DNA of 64,000 nt from Desulfosalsimonas propionicica (GTDB lineage: Bacteria; Desulfobacterota; Desulfobacteria; Desulfobacterales; Desulfosalsimonadaceae): positions 124,001 through 188,000 of the forward strand of contig NZ_JACDUS010000002.1 in NCBI RefSeq assembly GCF_013761005.1. Reading direction: 5' to 3'. Shown piece by piece: positions 35,791-43,555 of the stretch (positions are counted from its first letter, which is position 1; each line of letters starts with the position of its first letter). The notes below the pieces were generated by a model. That model saw nothing but the letters and a program-made list of their open reading frames with translations. It searched no databases and was not told where the DNA came from. A program made the translations under genes and the position numbers.

Positions 35791-37143
35791 ATGATTCATG
35801 ACAAACGCATCACTCACTTTGCCGGCATATTACCCGAATCCGGCCAATACGTGCTCTACTGGATGCAGCAGGCCCAGCGCACCCGTTGCAACCACGCCCT
35901 GGAATTTGCGGCCAAAAGGGCAAATGAGATGAACAAACCCCTGGTGGTGGGATTTGTGCTGCTGCCCAAATTTCCCGGGGCCGGATACCGGCACTATCGG
36001 TTCATGCTCCAGGGTCTGGCCCAGGTGCAGCAAGATCTTGCAAAATTGGGCATTGGCTTTGTCATGGAAACTGCAGATATGGTTTCCGGTGTTTGTAAAC
36101 TGGCTGAGAATGCCGCGTGGGTGGTCACGGATTCCGGGTATCTCCGGATTCAGCGGCAATGGCGCAACCAGGTCCAGCGCCGGCTGGCATGTCCCTTTTC
36201 TATCATTGAAACCGATGTGGTGGTGCCTGTGGCCGCAGCATCGGATAAGCAGGAGACGGCTGCCCGCACCCTTCGTCCGCGGATCATGAAAAACCTGGAT
36301 GCGTTTCTTGATTTTGCAGATCCGCCCGGAATTAAAATCCGCGGCCAATGTCCCCTTGAGCCGGCTTTGGATATTGATCCTGAAAAGGTCTGCACAGGGC
36401 TGGGCTACAAGCAAAGCCTTTCTGATGCGTCTGTTTTGTTTACAGGCGGCCAGGGCCGGGCCCGGGACCGGCTTTCTGTGTTTATTGCCGAAAAACTGGC
36501 CCATTACCCGAACCGGGCCAGGGACCCGGCAGCCGGCTGCCAGTCGGATCTGAGCCCGTATCTCCATTTCGGCCAGATTTCGCCTGTTGATATTGTTTTG
36601 CAGGTGCGGAATGCAGACGTTGCCGAACCGGCCAGGGCGGCGTTTATTGAACAGCTGGTGGTGCGACGGGAACTGGCGGTCAATTTTGTATGGTACAATT
36701 CCGGTTATGACAGCTACGGGAGCGCCGTGCCGGCCTGGGCACAAAAAAGCCTGGATGCCCACACACATGACCCACGTGTTTATTTGTATAGCCCGGAGCA
36801 GTTTGAAGCCGCACAAACCCATGACCCGTACTGGAATGCCGCCCAGGCCGAAATGGTGGTCACCGGCAAAATGCACAATTACATGCGCATGTACTGGGGC
36901 AAAAAGATCATTGAATGGTCAAAAACCCCGGAATCGGCTTTTGACACCATGCTTTGGCTAAACAACAGGTATGCGTTAGACGGCCGGGATCCCAACGGGT
37001 TTGCCGGGGTGGCCTGGTGTTTCGGCCGCCATGACCGGGGCTGGAAGGAAAGGGAGATCTTTGGCAAGATCCGGTATATGAATGCATCCGGCCTGGAGCG
37101 CAAGTTTCAGATAGCAGCATATGTCAAAAAGTATCTGCCCTGA
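35791..37143 (+). CDS. class II CPD photolyase
   Basis: A 450-residue deoxyribodipyrimidine photolyase of class II. Visible are the N-terminal alpha/beta domain (VLYWMQQAQRTRCNHALEFA), LSPYLHFGQISPVDIVLQVR and, in the FAD domain, FIEQLVVRRELAVNFVWYNS, MVVTGKMHNYMRMYWGKKII and YALDGRDPNGFAGVAWCFGR, the last being the class II signature with the conserved GRHDRGWKER. It repairs UV-induced cyclobutane pyrimidine dimers using light. GGAGGATCA precedes the ATG. It lies alone between repeat A2 and the TetR gene. For a strict anaerobe it implies at least occasional light exposure, as in shallow sediment. Confidence 0.93.
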   Translation: MIHDKRITHFAGILPESGQYVLYWMQQAQRTRCNHALEFAAKRANEMNKPLVVGFVLLPKFPGAGYRHYRFMLQGLAQVQQDLAKLGIGFVMETADMVSGVCKLAENAAWVVTDSGYLRIQRQWRNQVQRRLACPFSIIETDVVVPVAAASDKQETAARTLRPRIMKNLDAFLDFADPPGIKIRGQCPLEPALDIDPEKVCTGLGYKQSLSDASVLFTGGQGRARDRLSVFIAEKLAHYPNRARDPAAGCQSDLSPYLHFGQISPVDIVLQVRNADVAEPARAAFIEQLVVRRELAVNFVWYNSGYDSYGSAVPAWAQKSLDAHTHDPRVYLYSPEQFEAAQTHDPYWNAAQAEMVVTGKMHNYMRMYWGKKIIEWSKTPESAFDTMLWLNNRYALDGRDPNGFAGVAWCFGRHDRGWKEREIFGKIRYMNASGLERKFQIAAYVKKYLP

Positions 37144-37271
37144 CACACAACCGGCCGCAGACGCCCCGGGGCCAAATGTTGCCTTGACGGCGGACCGAAA
37201 ACAGGGTTATAAAATCGGTGTTTCATTTAATGAGCAACCGTTTCATCAGCCAGGGAAAGCGAAAAAACACC

Positions 37272-37880
37272 ATGCCCAAAGTTGGAATGGAGCAGATCAG
37301 GCGGGAGCAGGTCATTTCGGCCACACGCAGATGCATCGTGGAAAAGGGGGTGCTGGAACTTTCCATCAAGGACGTGGCCGCAGAAGCCGGGGTGAGCACC
37401 GGGGTGATCTACCATTATTTTAAAAACAAGCAGGATATCCTGCTACAGGTTTTAAAGGAAACCTTCCGCAAATCCAACGACCAGGTCATGCAGACCATGG
37501 CTCCCCTGGATTCATCAAAGGACAAGCTGTTTGCCCACCTGGAGAATATTACGTTTGTACCCGTGGACAATCCGGATTTTTTTCTGCTGCTGATCAATTA
37601 TTTTGCCCAGGCCCAGAACAATCAGGAATGTGCCGATATTATTAAGAAATTTTATCGCAACCTGCGTTCATTTATCACCCAATATTTGCAGCAGGGCGTG
37701 GAAACCCATGAACTGGAACCTGAACTCACCGAACAGTTGCCGGTAATCCTGCTGGCCCTGGGGCTGGGACTGGGCATGATGCAGACCCTGGATCCGGATT
37801 CTTTTGATATGGCCAAAATGGAATCCGCCCTGAAAAAAATTTGTGAAAACGCCTTTGACCTGACCGGCAGAAACAAATAA
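37272..37880 (+). CDS. TetR/AcrR-family regulator (BetI-like)
   Basis: A 202-residue TetR regulator. ATG 37272 is chosen since MPKVGMEQIRREQVISATRR matches the very N-terminus of BetI-type proteins; the frame is open 54 bp upstream. The DNA-binding helix-turn-helix is SIKDVAAEAGVSTGVIYHYF. The ligand domain has a hydrophobic C-terminal helix (PVILLALGLGLGMMQTL). No choline or betaine genes are near, so the target and ligand are unknown. It is convergent with the glutaredoxin-like gene, 5 bp apart, and might control distant acyl-CoA ligase genes. Confidence 0.85.
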   Translation: MPKVGMEQIRREQVISATRRCIVEKGVLELSIKDVAAEAGVSTGVIYHYFKNKQDILLQVLKETFRKSNDQVMQTMAPLDSSKDKLFAHLENITFVPVDNPDFFLLLINYFAQAQNNQECADIIKKFYRNLRSFITQYLQQGVETHELEPELTEQLPVILLALGLGLGMMQTLDPDSFDMAKMESALKKICENAFDLTGRNK

Positions 37881-37885
37881 ACGTG

Positions 37886-38146
37886 TCAGCCGCCTTGCCG
37901 CGTCAGGGCCTCTTCGATTTTCTCCTTTTGAAATCCAATCACCACTGTATCACCGATCACCAGGGTCGGAAACGAGGCCCCGGGATTGATGCGGCGCAAA
38001 TGCCGCAGGGTATCGTTTCGCTCCGCGCCCGAAAGCATGTCCACGGAAACGGTTTTAAAGCGCAGATTCCGGTTTTCGAGGTACTGCTTTGCCCTTTTGC
38101 AGTGCGCACAGTGCTGAAGTGCGTAGAGGGTGATTGGCGGTTCCAT
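37886..38146 (-). CDS. glutaredoxin-like protein
   Basis: An 86-residue small thioredoxin-fold protein. It begins MEPPITLYALQHCAHCKRAK, with the active-site CAHC, followed by VSVDMLSGAERNDTLRHLRR and the cis-Pro loop GASFPTLVIGDTVVIGF. It belongs with the NrdH/glutaredoxin-like proteins that reduce disulfides in the cytoplasm. The frame extends 177 bp further upstream, but that region has no conserved sequence; ATG 38146 follows CAGGGGA. It stands alone. Confidence 0.85.
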   Translation of the reverse strand: MEPPITLYALQHCAHCKRAKQYLENRNLRFKTVSVDMLSGAERNDTLRHLRRINPGASFPTLVIGDTVVIGFQKEKIEEALTRQGG

Positions 38147-38285
38147 TTTTTTCCCCTGTCCTGTGTCAGAATGATCCGGAATGCGTTGAATGGCAAGTTT
38201 TGTCGGCCGGCGGCAAACCCGGCCCGGACGGTGCAGTTTTGGCAGAGCCGTCCGGGTTCCGGGCTTCTTCGGCCGGTTTTGGGAC

Positions 38286-39452
38286 TTACAAGGCGTTTTT
38301 GTAAATGCCAATGACCTCTTCAAGGTTTGGGCATCTGGGGTTGGTAAGGCCGCAGGCGTCTTTCTGAGCGTTTTCCGCCATAATCTGCAGGTCTTTTTCC
38401 TTCACACCCAGGGCGGCAAGGCCTGATGGAATGCCGATGTCCGTCGAAAGGGTTTGGATGGCTTCGATGGCTACATCAGCGGCATCCCTTATCGAAAGCC
38501 CGTCAATGTTTTCGCCCATGGCAACGGCAATGTCGGCAAACCGGCTCATTTTTGCAATCAGGTTAAACCGGCTCACATGGGGAAGCAAAATCGCGTTGCA
38601 GACGCCGTGGGGTAGATCGTAAAATCCGCCGAGTTGATGGGCCATGGCATGCACGTGGCCAAGGCTGGCGTTGTTAAAGGCCATGCCCGCAAGGTACTGG
38701 GCATAGCACATCCGGTCCCGGGCTTCCATGTCCTCTCCGTTGGCCACCGCCGCCCTGAGGTACTGGGATACAAGTTCGATGCCCTTTAACGCACAGGCGT
38801 CCGTGACCGGGGTGGCGGCGGTGGACACGTAGGCCTCCACTGCATGGGTCAGGGCATCCATTCCGGTGGCCGCGGTCAGGGCCGGGGGCATGCCCACCAT
38901 GAGCAGGGGGTCGTCTATGGCAACGTTTGGGGTGACCCGCCAGTCCACAATGGCCATTTTTACCTTGCGGCTGGTGTCAGTAATGATGCAAAACCGGGTC
39001 ATTTCGCTGGCGGTACCTGCGGTGGTGTTTACCGCGATAAACGGCGGCATGGGTTTTGTGGATTGGTCCACTCCCTCGTAATCTCCGATATTGCCGCCGT
39101 TTGAGGCCACGATTCCGATGCCCTTGCCGCAGTCATGGGCACTGCCCCCGCCAAGGGAGATGATCAGGTCGCACTTTTTGTCCTGAAACACTTTCAGGCC
39201 TTCATGAACGTTGTTATCCGTGGGGTTGGCGTGGGTGTTGTCATAGATTACGGCATCCACACCGCAGTCGCTTTTGATCACATCTGCCACCTGCTGTGCA
39301 ATGCCTGCGGCCACAATGCCTTTGTCCGTGCAAATAAAGGGTTTTTTCCCGCCAAGGGTGTTGACCTGGTTGCCGATTTCCTTGTAGGACCCGATACCCA
39401 TGAGGGTGACGGTGGGAATGTAGAATCCATAGACTTGTTCTTGTACGGTCAT
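38286..39452 (-). CDS. iron-containing alcohol dehydrogenase
   Basis: A 388-residue group III (Fe-dependent) alcohol dehydrogenase. NAD-binding part: SLGGGSAHDCGKGIGIVA (the GGGS motif). Metal ligands are seen in ATGMDALTHAVEAYV (Asp, His) and in VHAMAHQLGGFYDLPHGVCN (two His). The sequence close to MTVQEQVYGFYIPTVTLMG suggests the methanol/ethanol dehydrogenase (YqhD/Mdh-like) branch. It interconverts primary alcohols and aldehydes with NAD. AAAAGGAGG stands before the ATG. A sigma-54 promoter is present 57 bp upstream, and a divergent paralogue (39818) shares the control region. Confidence 0.93.
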   Translation of the reverse strand: MTVQEQVYGFYIPTVTLMGIGSYKEIGNQVNTLGGKKPFICTDKGIVAAGIAQQVADVIKSDCGVDAVIYDNTHANPTDNNVHEGLKVFQDKKCDLIISLGGGSAHDCGKGIGIVASNGGNIGDYEGVDQSTKPMPPFIAVNTTAGTASEMTRFCIITDTSRKVKMAIVDWRVTPNVAIDDPLLMVGMPPALTAATGMDALTHAVEAYVSTAATPVTDACALKGIELVSQYLRAAVANGEDMEARDRMCYAQYLAGMAFNNASLGHVHAMAHQLGGFYDLPHGVCNAILLPHVSRFNLIAKMSRFADIAVAMGENIDGLSIRDAADVAIEAIQTLSTDIGIPSGLAALGVKEKDLQIMAENAQKDACGLTNPRCPNLEEVIGIYKNAL

Positions 39453-39507
39453 GATAACCTCCTTTTAAGTTAAAAACATCGTTTATAAAAATTTTCATTG
39501 TTCCTAT

Positions 39508-39524
39508 CGCAAATACCGGGCCAA
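39508..39524 (-). promoter_or_regulatory. sigma-54 promoter for the leftward alcohol dehydrogenase
   Basis: Minus-strand sequence TTGGCCCGGTATTTGCG: GG and GC are separated by exactly 10 bases, with only one mismatch in the TGGCACG-N4-TTGC consensus. Transcription would start near 39497, 45 nt before the ATG. Confidence 0.75.
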
Positions 39525-39666
39525 CCGGGTGCGGCAATGTTAGAAAAAACTGCTACATTGTATGTATGTTGTTGAATAAGCGGTGAAATAAGGTTATTCT
39601 CCAAATTCCGGCGCAAAAAAGCACGGCATGGATATTTGTGATCTTGTCTGATAAAGCCGGCATTAT

Positions 39667-39714
39667 GGGTTATTGTGACCCGGAAACGGACGCGGTCCGG
39701 GGTCATGATGACCC
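39667..39714. promoter_or_regulatory. two tandem activator sites (NtrC-type UAS)
   Basis: GGGTTATTGTGACCC (39667-39681) and GGGTCATGATGACCC (39700-39714) are two copies of one dyad, 33 bp centre to centre, about three helical turns. They lie about 95 and 128 bp upstream of the rightward sigma-54 start and about 177-210 bp from the leftward one. The natural binder is the NtrC-type protein encoded at 42183-43523. Confidence 0.7.
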
Positions 39715-39774
39715 GGAAAAGCAGGGGAAGCAAAACAGGTTGCAATTTTTTTGGGGTTTTTGTTTTTTTTGAAA

Positions 39775-39791
39775 CCGGCACGGGTTTCGCA
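39775..39791 (+). promoter_or_regulatory. sigma-54 promoter for the rightward alcohol dehydrogenase operon
   Basis: CCGGCACGGGTTTCGCA: GG (39777-39778) and GC (39789-39790) are 10 bases apart; the match to TGGCACG-N4-TTGC has two transitions. The start would be near 39802. Confidence 0.65.
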
Positions 39792-39817
39792 CCCGGAAAC
39801 ACCGTATACTCAACAAT

Positions 39818-40972
39818 ATGGTAACAAATATGGATGTTCGCAAATTTGCCGTTCCGGAAATTTTATTTGGCGCCGGCAGCCTGGAATATGCCGGACTGTG
39901 CGCCAGGCGTTTCGGGGCGGAAAAGGTGTTCCTGGTCAGTGACACGGGCCTGGAACAGGCCGGGTGGGTGGCGCAGGTTCTTGAAATCCTGAGAGGTCAG
40001 GGCCTTGACTGGCATTACTTCAACGACATCACCTCCAACCCCCGGGATTTCCAGATTGTCGAAGGCGCCCGGAGCTATCTTGAAGCCGGATGCGACGTGG
40101 TCATGGCCATCGGCGGGGGAAGCCCCATGGATGCGGCCAAGGGAATTGCCATGCTGGCCTCCAGCGGCGGCCGGGTCCAGGATTATGAAGGGGCCAACCG
40201 GATTCAGCGGCCGCTTCCACCCATGGTGTTTATGCCCTCAAACGCCGGAAGCGGAGCGGATATCTCCCAGTTTGCCATTATCACCGACGTTGAGCGGCAG
40301 GTCAAAATGTCGATTATCAGCCGCACCCTTGTGCCCAATATTTCGGTTATCGATCCGCGGGTGCTGACCACCAAGCCCGTTGATCTGATTGTATCATCGG
40401 CCATTGACGCCCTGTCCCATGCCATAGAATCTTATGTGTCCAATCTTGCCTCTACCCTGACCGAGATCCATTCCCTCAAGGCCATTGATCTGATCATGAC
40501 CTGGCTGCCATGCGCCATTGAACAACCAAACCTGGACAACCTGGAAAAACTCGGCACTGCCAGCACTCTTGCGGCGATGGCGTTTAGCAACACCAGCCTG
40601 GGAATGGATCATGCGCTGGCCCATTCCCTGGGCGGCAAACTCGATATCGCCCACGGATTGATCCATCCGGTGCTGCTGCCGCCGGTCATGCGGTTTAACA
40701 TGGCTGCATGCCCCGCCAAGATGGTCGATATCGGTCAAATTGTGCTTGGCCACCGGCTGGAGACCCATGAGGCCACCGCCCTTGCAGGGATTGAAAAACT
40801 CGAGGCTTTTTTTGCCGGGTTAGACGTGTCCACGCGCCTTGGCCAGATTATTGGTGACAAACAATCCCTTGAAAAGCTCTGCCGGATGGCGGCCAGGGAT
40901 GTCTGCCTGCTGACAAATCCCAGGGATGCTACAGTGGCGGATATGCTCAATATTTGCAAGGAGGCCTGGTAA
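39818..40972 (+). CDS. iron-containing alcohol dehydrogenase
   Basis: A 384-residue Fe-dependent alcohol dehydrogenase. NAD motif AIGGGSPMDAAKGIAML; metal ligands in SSAIDALSHAIESYV and in LGMDHALAHSLGGKLDIAHG, followed by LIHPVLLPPVMRFN. It is a paralogue of the divergent 38286-39452 enzyme, but diverged (for example SNAGSGADISQFA in place of NTTAGTASEMTRF). The start is ATG 39818 or ATG 39830 (MDVRKFAVPE); neither has a clear ribosome site. Its stop TAA overlaps the ATG of a sensor kinase by one base, so it forms an operon with a kinase and an NtrC-type regulator. Alcohol or aldehyde substrate not known. Confidence 0.93.
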   Translation: MVTNMDVRKFAVPEILFGAGSLEYAGLCARRFGAEKVFLVSDTGLEQAGWVAQVLEILRGQGLDWHYFNDITSNPRDFQIVEGARSYLEAGCDVVMAIGGGSPMDAAKGIAMLASSGGRVQDYEGANRIQRPLPPMVFMPSNAGSGADISQFAIITDVERQVKMSIISRTLVPNISVIDPRVLTTKPVDLIVSSAIDALSHAIESYVSNLASTLTEIHSLKAIDLIMTWLPCAIEQPNLDNLEKLGTASTLAAMAFSNTSLGMDHALAHSLGGKLDIAHGLIHPVLLPPVMRFNMAACPAKMVDIGQIVLGHRLETHEATALAGIEKLEAFFAGLDVSTRLGQIIGDKQSLEKLCRMAARDVCLLTNPRDATVADMLNICKEAW

Positions 40973-42186
40973 TGCCAAACAAGCCCGGCCTGGAAGACAT
41001 TGTCGGTATCGGCCATTCAAAACTGGGGTTCTTCAAGGAGCTGCAGCACAAGATCGAGGAGCTGAACCGCTCTAACATGGAATTAACGCGCCAGCGCAAA
41101 CATGTCCAGGCCATCGTTGACGGAATTGCAGACATTGTGGCCGTGATTTCAACGGATTACCGGATCCGCTCAGTCAACCACAGCTATTATGATATTTACT
41201 CCGGTGATGATCCTGCCGGCCGGCATTGTTATGCGGTTTTTCGGGCCCGGAAACGGCCTTGCGCGCAATGCGCCTTAAAAGACGCTCTTGAAGCCAACGC
41301 GGTGCGCCGGCAAAGCGCCATTGTTTCAGTCAACGGTGAAAATCGTCATTTTGAGATTACTGCATCGCCATTTGGGCAGACCGACGGGCTGCCCGGTGAG
41401 ATCATCGTTGTCAAGCGCGATGTGACCCGTGAAAAGGAACTGCGGGCCAAGTATTACCATGCCGAAAAGATGGCCACCATCGGCCTGCTCGCCGCGGGCG
41501 TGGCCCATGAGATCAACAATCCGCTAACCGCCATCCAGGGATTTACCGACGGACTGCGGCGGCGTATGGAAAAACTGGCTCCATATATCCGGGAAGAAAC
41601 GGTTAAAGAGGATTTCAACGAATATCTGGGCATCATTCGCGATGAATGCAGGCGTTGCAGCGACATTGTCCGGAGCCTGCTGACCTTCAGCCCCAGAAGC
41701 AGTGCAGAGTTCAGCCCGGTCGCTCTCAATCGGGTTATTGACAATGTGCTGCGAATCATCCAGAACCGGTTAAAGCAGCAGCCCGGCCTGAAAATCGACC
41801 TGGCGTTAGACGAAAATCTCCCGCAGGTAAGCGGCCTGCCCGAAGAACTCACCCAGGTGGTTCTCAATTTGGTGTTAAATGCCATGGACGCCATTGCTGA
41901 CCGGGGAACCATTACCGTCAGAACCGTTTTTACCCCGGAAACCCATCGGGTCAGCGTGGAAGTGGCGGATACCGGCTGCGGCATTGCCCCGGAGAAACGA
42001 TCCAAGCTTTTTGAGCCCTTTTATACAACCAAGCCAGTGGGAAAGGGCACCGGCATCGGACTGTCCACCTGTTACCACATCATCGGGGCCCATGCCGGGG
42101 AAATTGCCGTTGAAAGCACGCCCGGCACCGGCTCTGTATTCCGGGTAAATCTGCCGGCATCAAAACAAAGCGCGCAGGAATCATGA
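40972..42186 (+). CDS. cytoplasmic PAS sensor histidine kinase
   Basis: A 404-residue soluble kinase without membrane helices. N-terminal coiled coil, PAS domain (IVDGIADIVAVISTDYRIRS) with a cysteine cluster in GRHCYAVFRARKRPCAQCAL, then HisKA with GLLAAGVAHEINNPLTAIQG and HATPase with VADTGCGIAPEKRSKLFEPF and KGTGIGLSTCYHIIG. It is an NtrB-like kinase and the partner of the downstream sigma-54 activator, whose start overlaps this stop by 4 bp. The start overlaps the alcohol dehydrogenase stop (TAATG), with AAGGAGG inside the end of that gene. The ligand may be an alcohol, aldehyde or redox signal; the Cys cluster could hold a metal (inference). Confidence 0.9.
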   Translation: MPNKPGLEDIVGIGHSKLGFFKELQHKIEELNRSNMELTRQRKHVQAIVDGIADIVAVISTDYRIRSVNHSYYDIYSGDDPAGRHCYAVFRARKRPCAQCALKDALEANAVRRQSAIVSVNGENRHFEITASPFGQTDGLPGEIIVVKRDVTREKELRAKYYHAEKMATIGLLAAGVAHEINNPLTAIQGFTDGLRRRMEKLAPYIREETVKEDFNEYLGIIRDECRRCSDIVRSLLTFSPRSSAEFSPVALNRVIDNVLRIIQNRLKQQPGLKIDLALDENLPQVSGLPEELTQVVLNLVLNAMDAIADRGTITVRTVFTPETHRVSVEVADTGCGIAPEKRSKLFEPFYTTKPVGKGTGIGLSTCYHIIGAHAGEIAVESTPGTGSVFRVNLPASKQSAQES

Positions 42187-43523
42187 ATTTTGATGATACC
42201 ATAAAACTTCTGATTGTGGATGACGAGGCCTCCATTAGAAGGCTCATTGAAAAGGAGATAGGCTCTGAAAGGCGCATTGTCACTGGTGTTGAAACCTTGG
42301 CCGCGGCAAGGACCGTCATGGAAAAGCAGCAGTTTGACGTGGTGATCCTCGACATCCGGCTTCCGGACGGCAACGGCATGGACGTGCTTGTTGAACTCCA
42401 GGAAACCGCCCCGGAAATCCAGGTCATTGTCATCACCGGCCACGGAGACGTGGACAATGCGGTCCAGGCCATGAAGACCGGGGCATATGATTATATCACC
42501 AAGCCATTTGATCTGCAGCGCCTGGAAATGATTGTGGAAAAGGCATCCCAGCGCTGCCGGCTCCACCGGGAAAACCGGATGCTGCGGCAGGCCAGCATGG
42601 AAAATCCCCCCACAAGAATCATCGGGTCCTCGCCGGCCCTCGACCGTGTGCGTTACCTGATCGGTAAAGTTGCGCCCACCGAGACGCCGGTTTTGCTCAC
42701 TGGTGAAAGCGGCACGGGAAAAACCATGATCGCCCGGCTGATCCACGAGTTAAGTGCGCGTAAGGACCGGCCCCTGATCACCAAAAACTGCGGCACCCTG
42801 CAGAAGGATCTGATGCGAAGCGAGCTGTTCGGCCATCGCAAAGGCGCCTTCACCGGAGCCTCCGAGGCAAACGAGGGGCTGCTGGCTTTTGCCGGCAACG
42901 GCACGCTTTTTTTAGACGAAATCGGCGAGCTTTCCCTGGAGGTTCAAAGCGGGCTTCTGCGGGTGATCGAAAACAAGACCTATCGCGGGATTGGGGAAAA
43001 ACAGGAGCGGCACGTCAATATCCGGTTTATTTTTGCCACCAGCCGGGATCTGCACAAAGAAGTGAGAACCGGGAATTTTTCCGAGGCCCTGTACCACCGG
43101 TTAAACGTATTTGCTGTTCATCTGCCCCCGTTGCGCGAACACAAGGAGGATATCCCGCTGCTGGTGGAAACCTTTCTTACCCGGGCCGGGGGTGAGGGGC
43201 GGCGGGTGCGCATCAGCGATCGGGCCATGCAGTGCCTCATGGCATACGACTGGCCGGGAAACGTTCGCGAAATCAACAACGTGCTGGAGCGAAGCATGAT
43301 TCTGGCAGAAGGCGATTTGATCACCGAGGCGGCTTTGCCCCTGGAACTGGTGCACAAAGCGCCTGCGGCAAAAGGCAGCGATTCCTTCCAGAGCCTTGAG
43401 CAAATCGAGCGCCAGCATATCTTAACCGTACTAAATTATACAAACGGCTGCCGTACCCGGGCGGCGGAAATTCTGGGCATCGGCCGAAAGACCCTTTACC
43501 GGAAACTGCAATCCAAGCAATAA
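42183..43523 (+). CDS. NtrC-family sigma-54-dependent response regulator
   Basis: A 446-residue response regulator. Receiver domain: LLIVDDEASIRRLIEKEIG, acceptor Asp in FDVVILDIRLPDGNGMD, Lys in YITKPFDLQ. AAA+ domain: Walker A LLTGESGTGKTMIARLIHE, the sigma-54 contact loop GHRKGAFTGASEANEG, and FLDEIGELSLEVQSGLLRVI. C-terminal Fis-type helix-turn-helix: HILTVLNYTNGCRTRAAEIL and GIGRKTLYRKLQ. It should activate the two sigma-54 promoters between the divergent alcohol dehydrogenases (39508 and 39775), making a self-contained autoregulated circuit with the kinase at 40972. Confidence 0.94.
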   Translation: MNFDDTIKLLIVDDEASIRRLIEKEIGSERRIVTGVETLAAARTVMEKQQFDVVILDIRLPDGNGMDVLVELQETAPEIQVIVITGHGDVDNAVQAMKTGAYDYITKPFDLQRLEMIVEKASQRCRLHRENRMLRQASMENPPTRIIGSSPALDRVRYLIGKVAPTETPVLLTGESGTGKTMIARLIHELSARKDRPLITKNCGTLQKDLMRSELFGHRKGAFTGASEANEGLLAFAGNGTLFLDEIGELSLEVQSGLLRVIENKTYRGIGEKQERHVNIRFIFATSRDLHKEVRTGNFSEALYHRLNVFAVHLPPLREHKEDIPLLVETFLTRAGGEGRRVRISDRAMQCLMAYDWPGNVREINNVLERSMILAEGDLITEAALPLELVHKAPAAKGSDSFQSLEQIERQHILTVLNYTNGCRTRAAEILGIGRKTLYRKLQSKQ

Positions 43524-43555
43524 CCCCTTTTACAAAGCCCGAAAATGGACCATTT

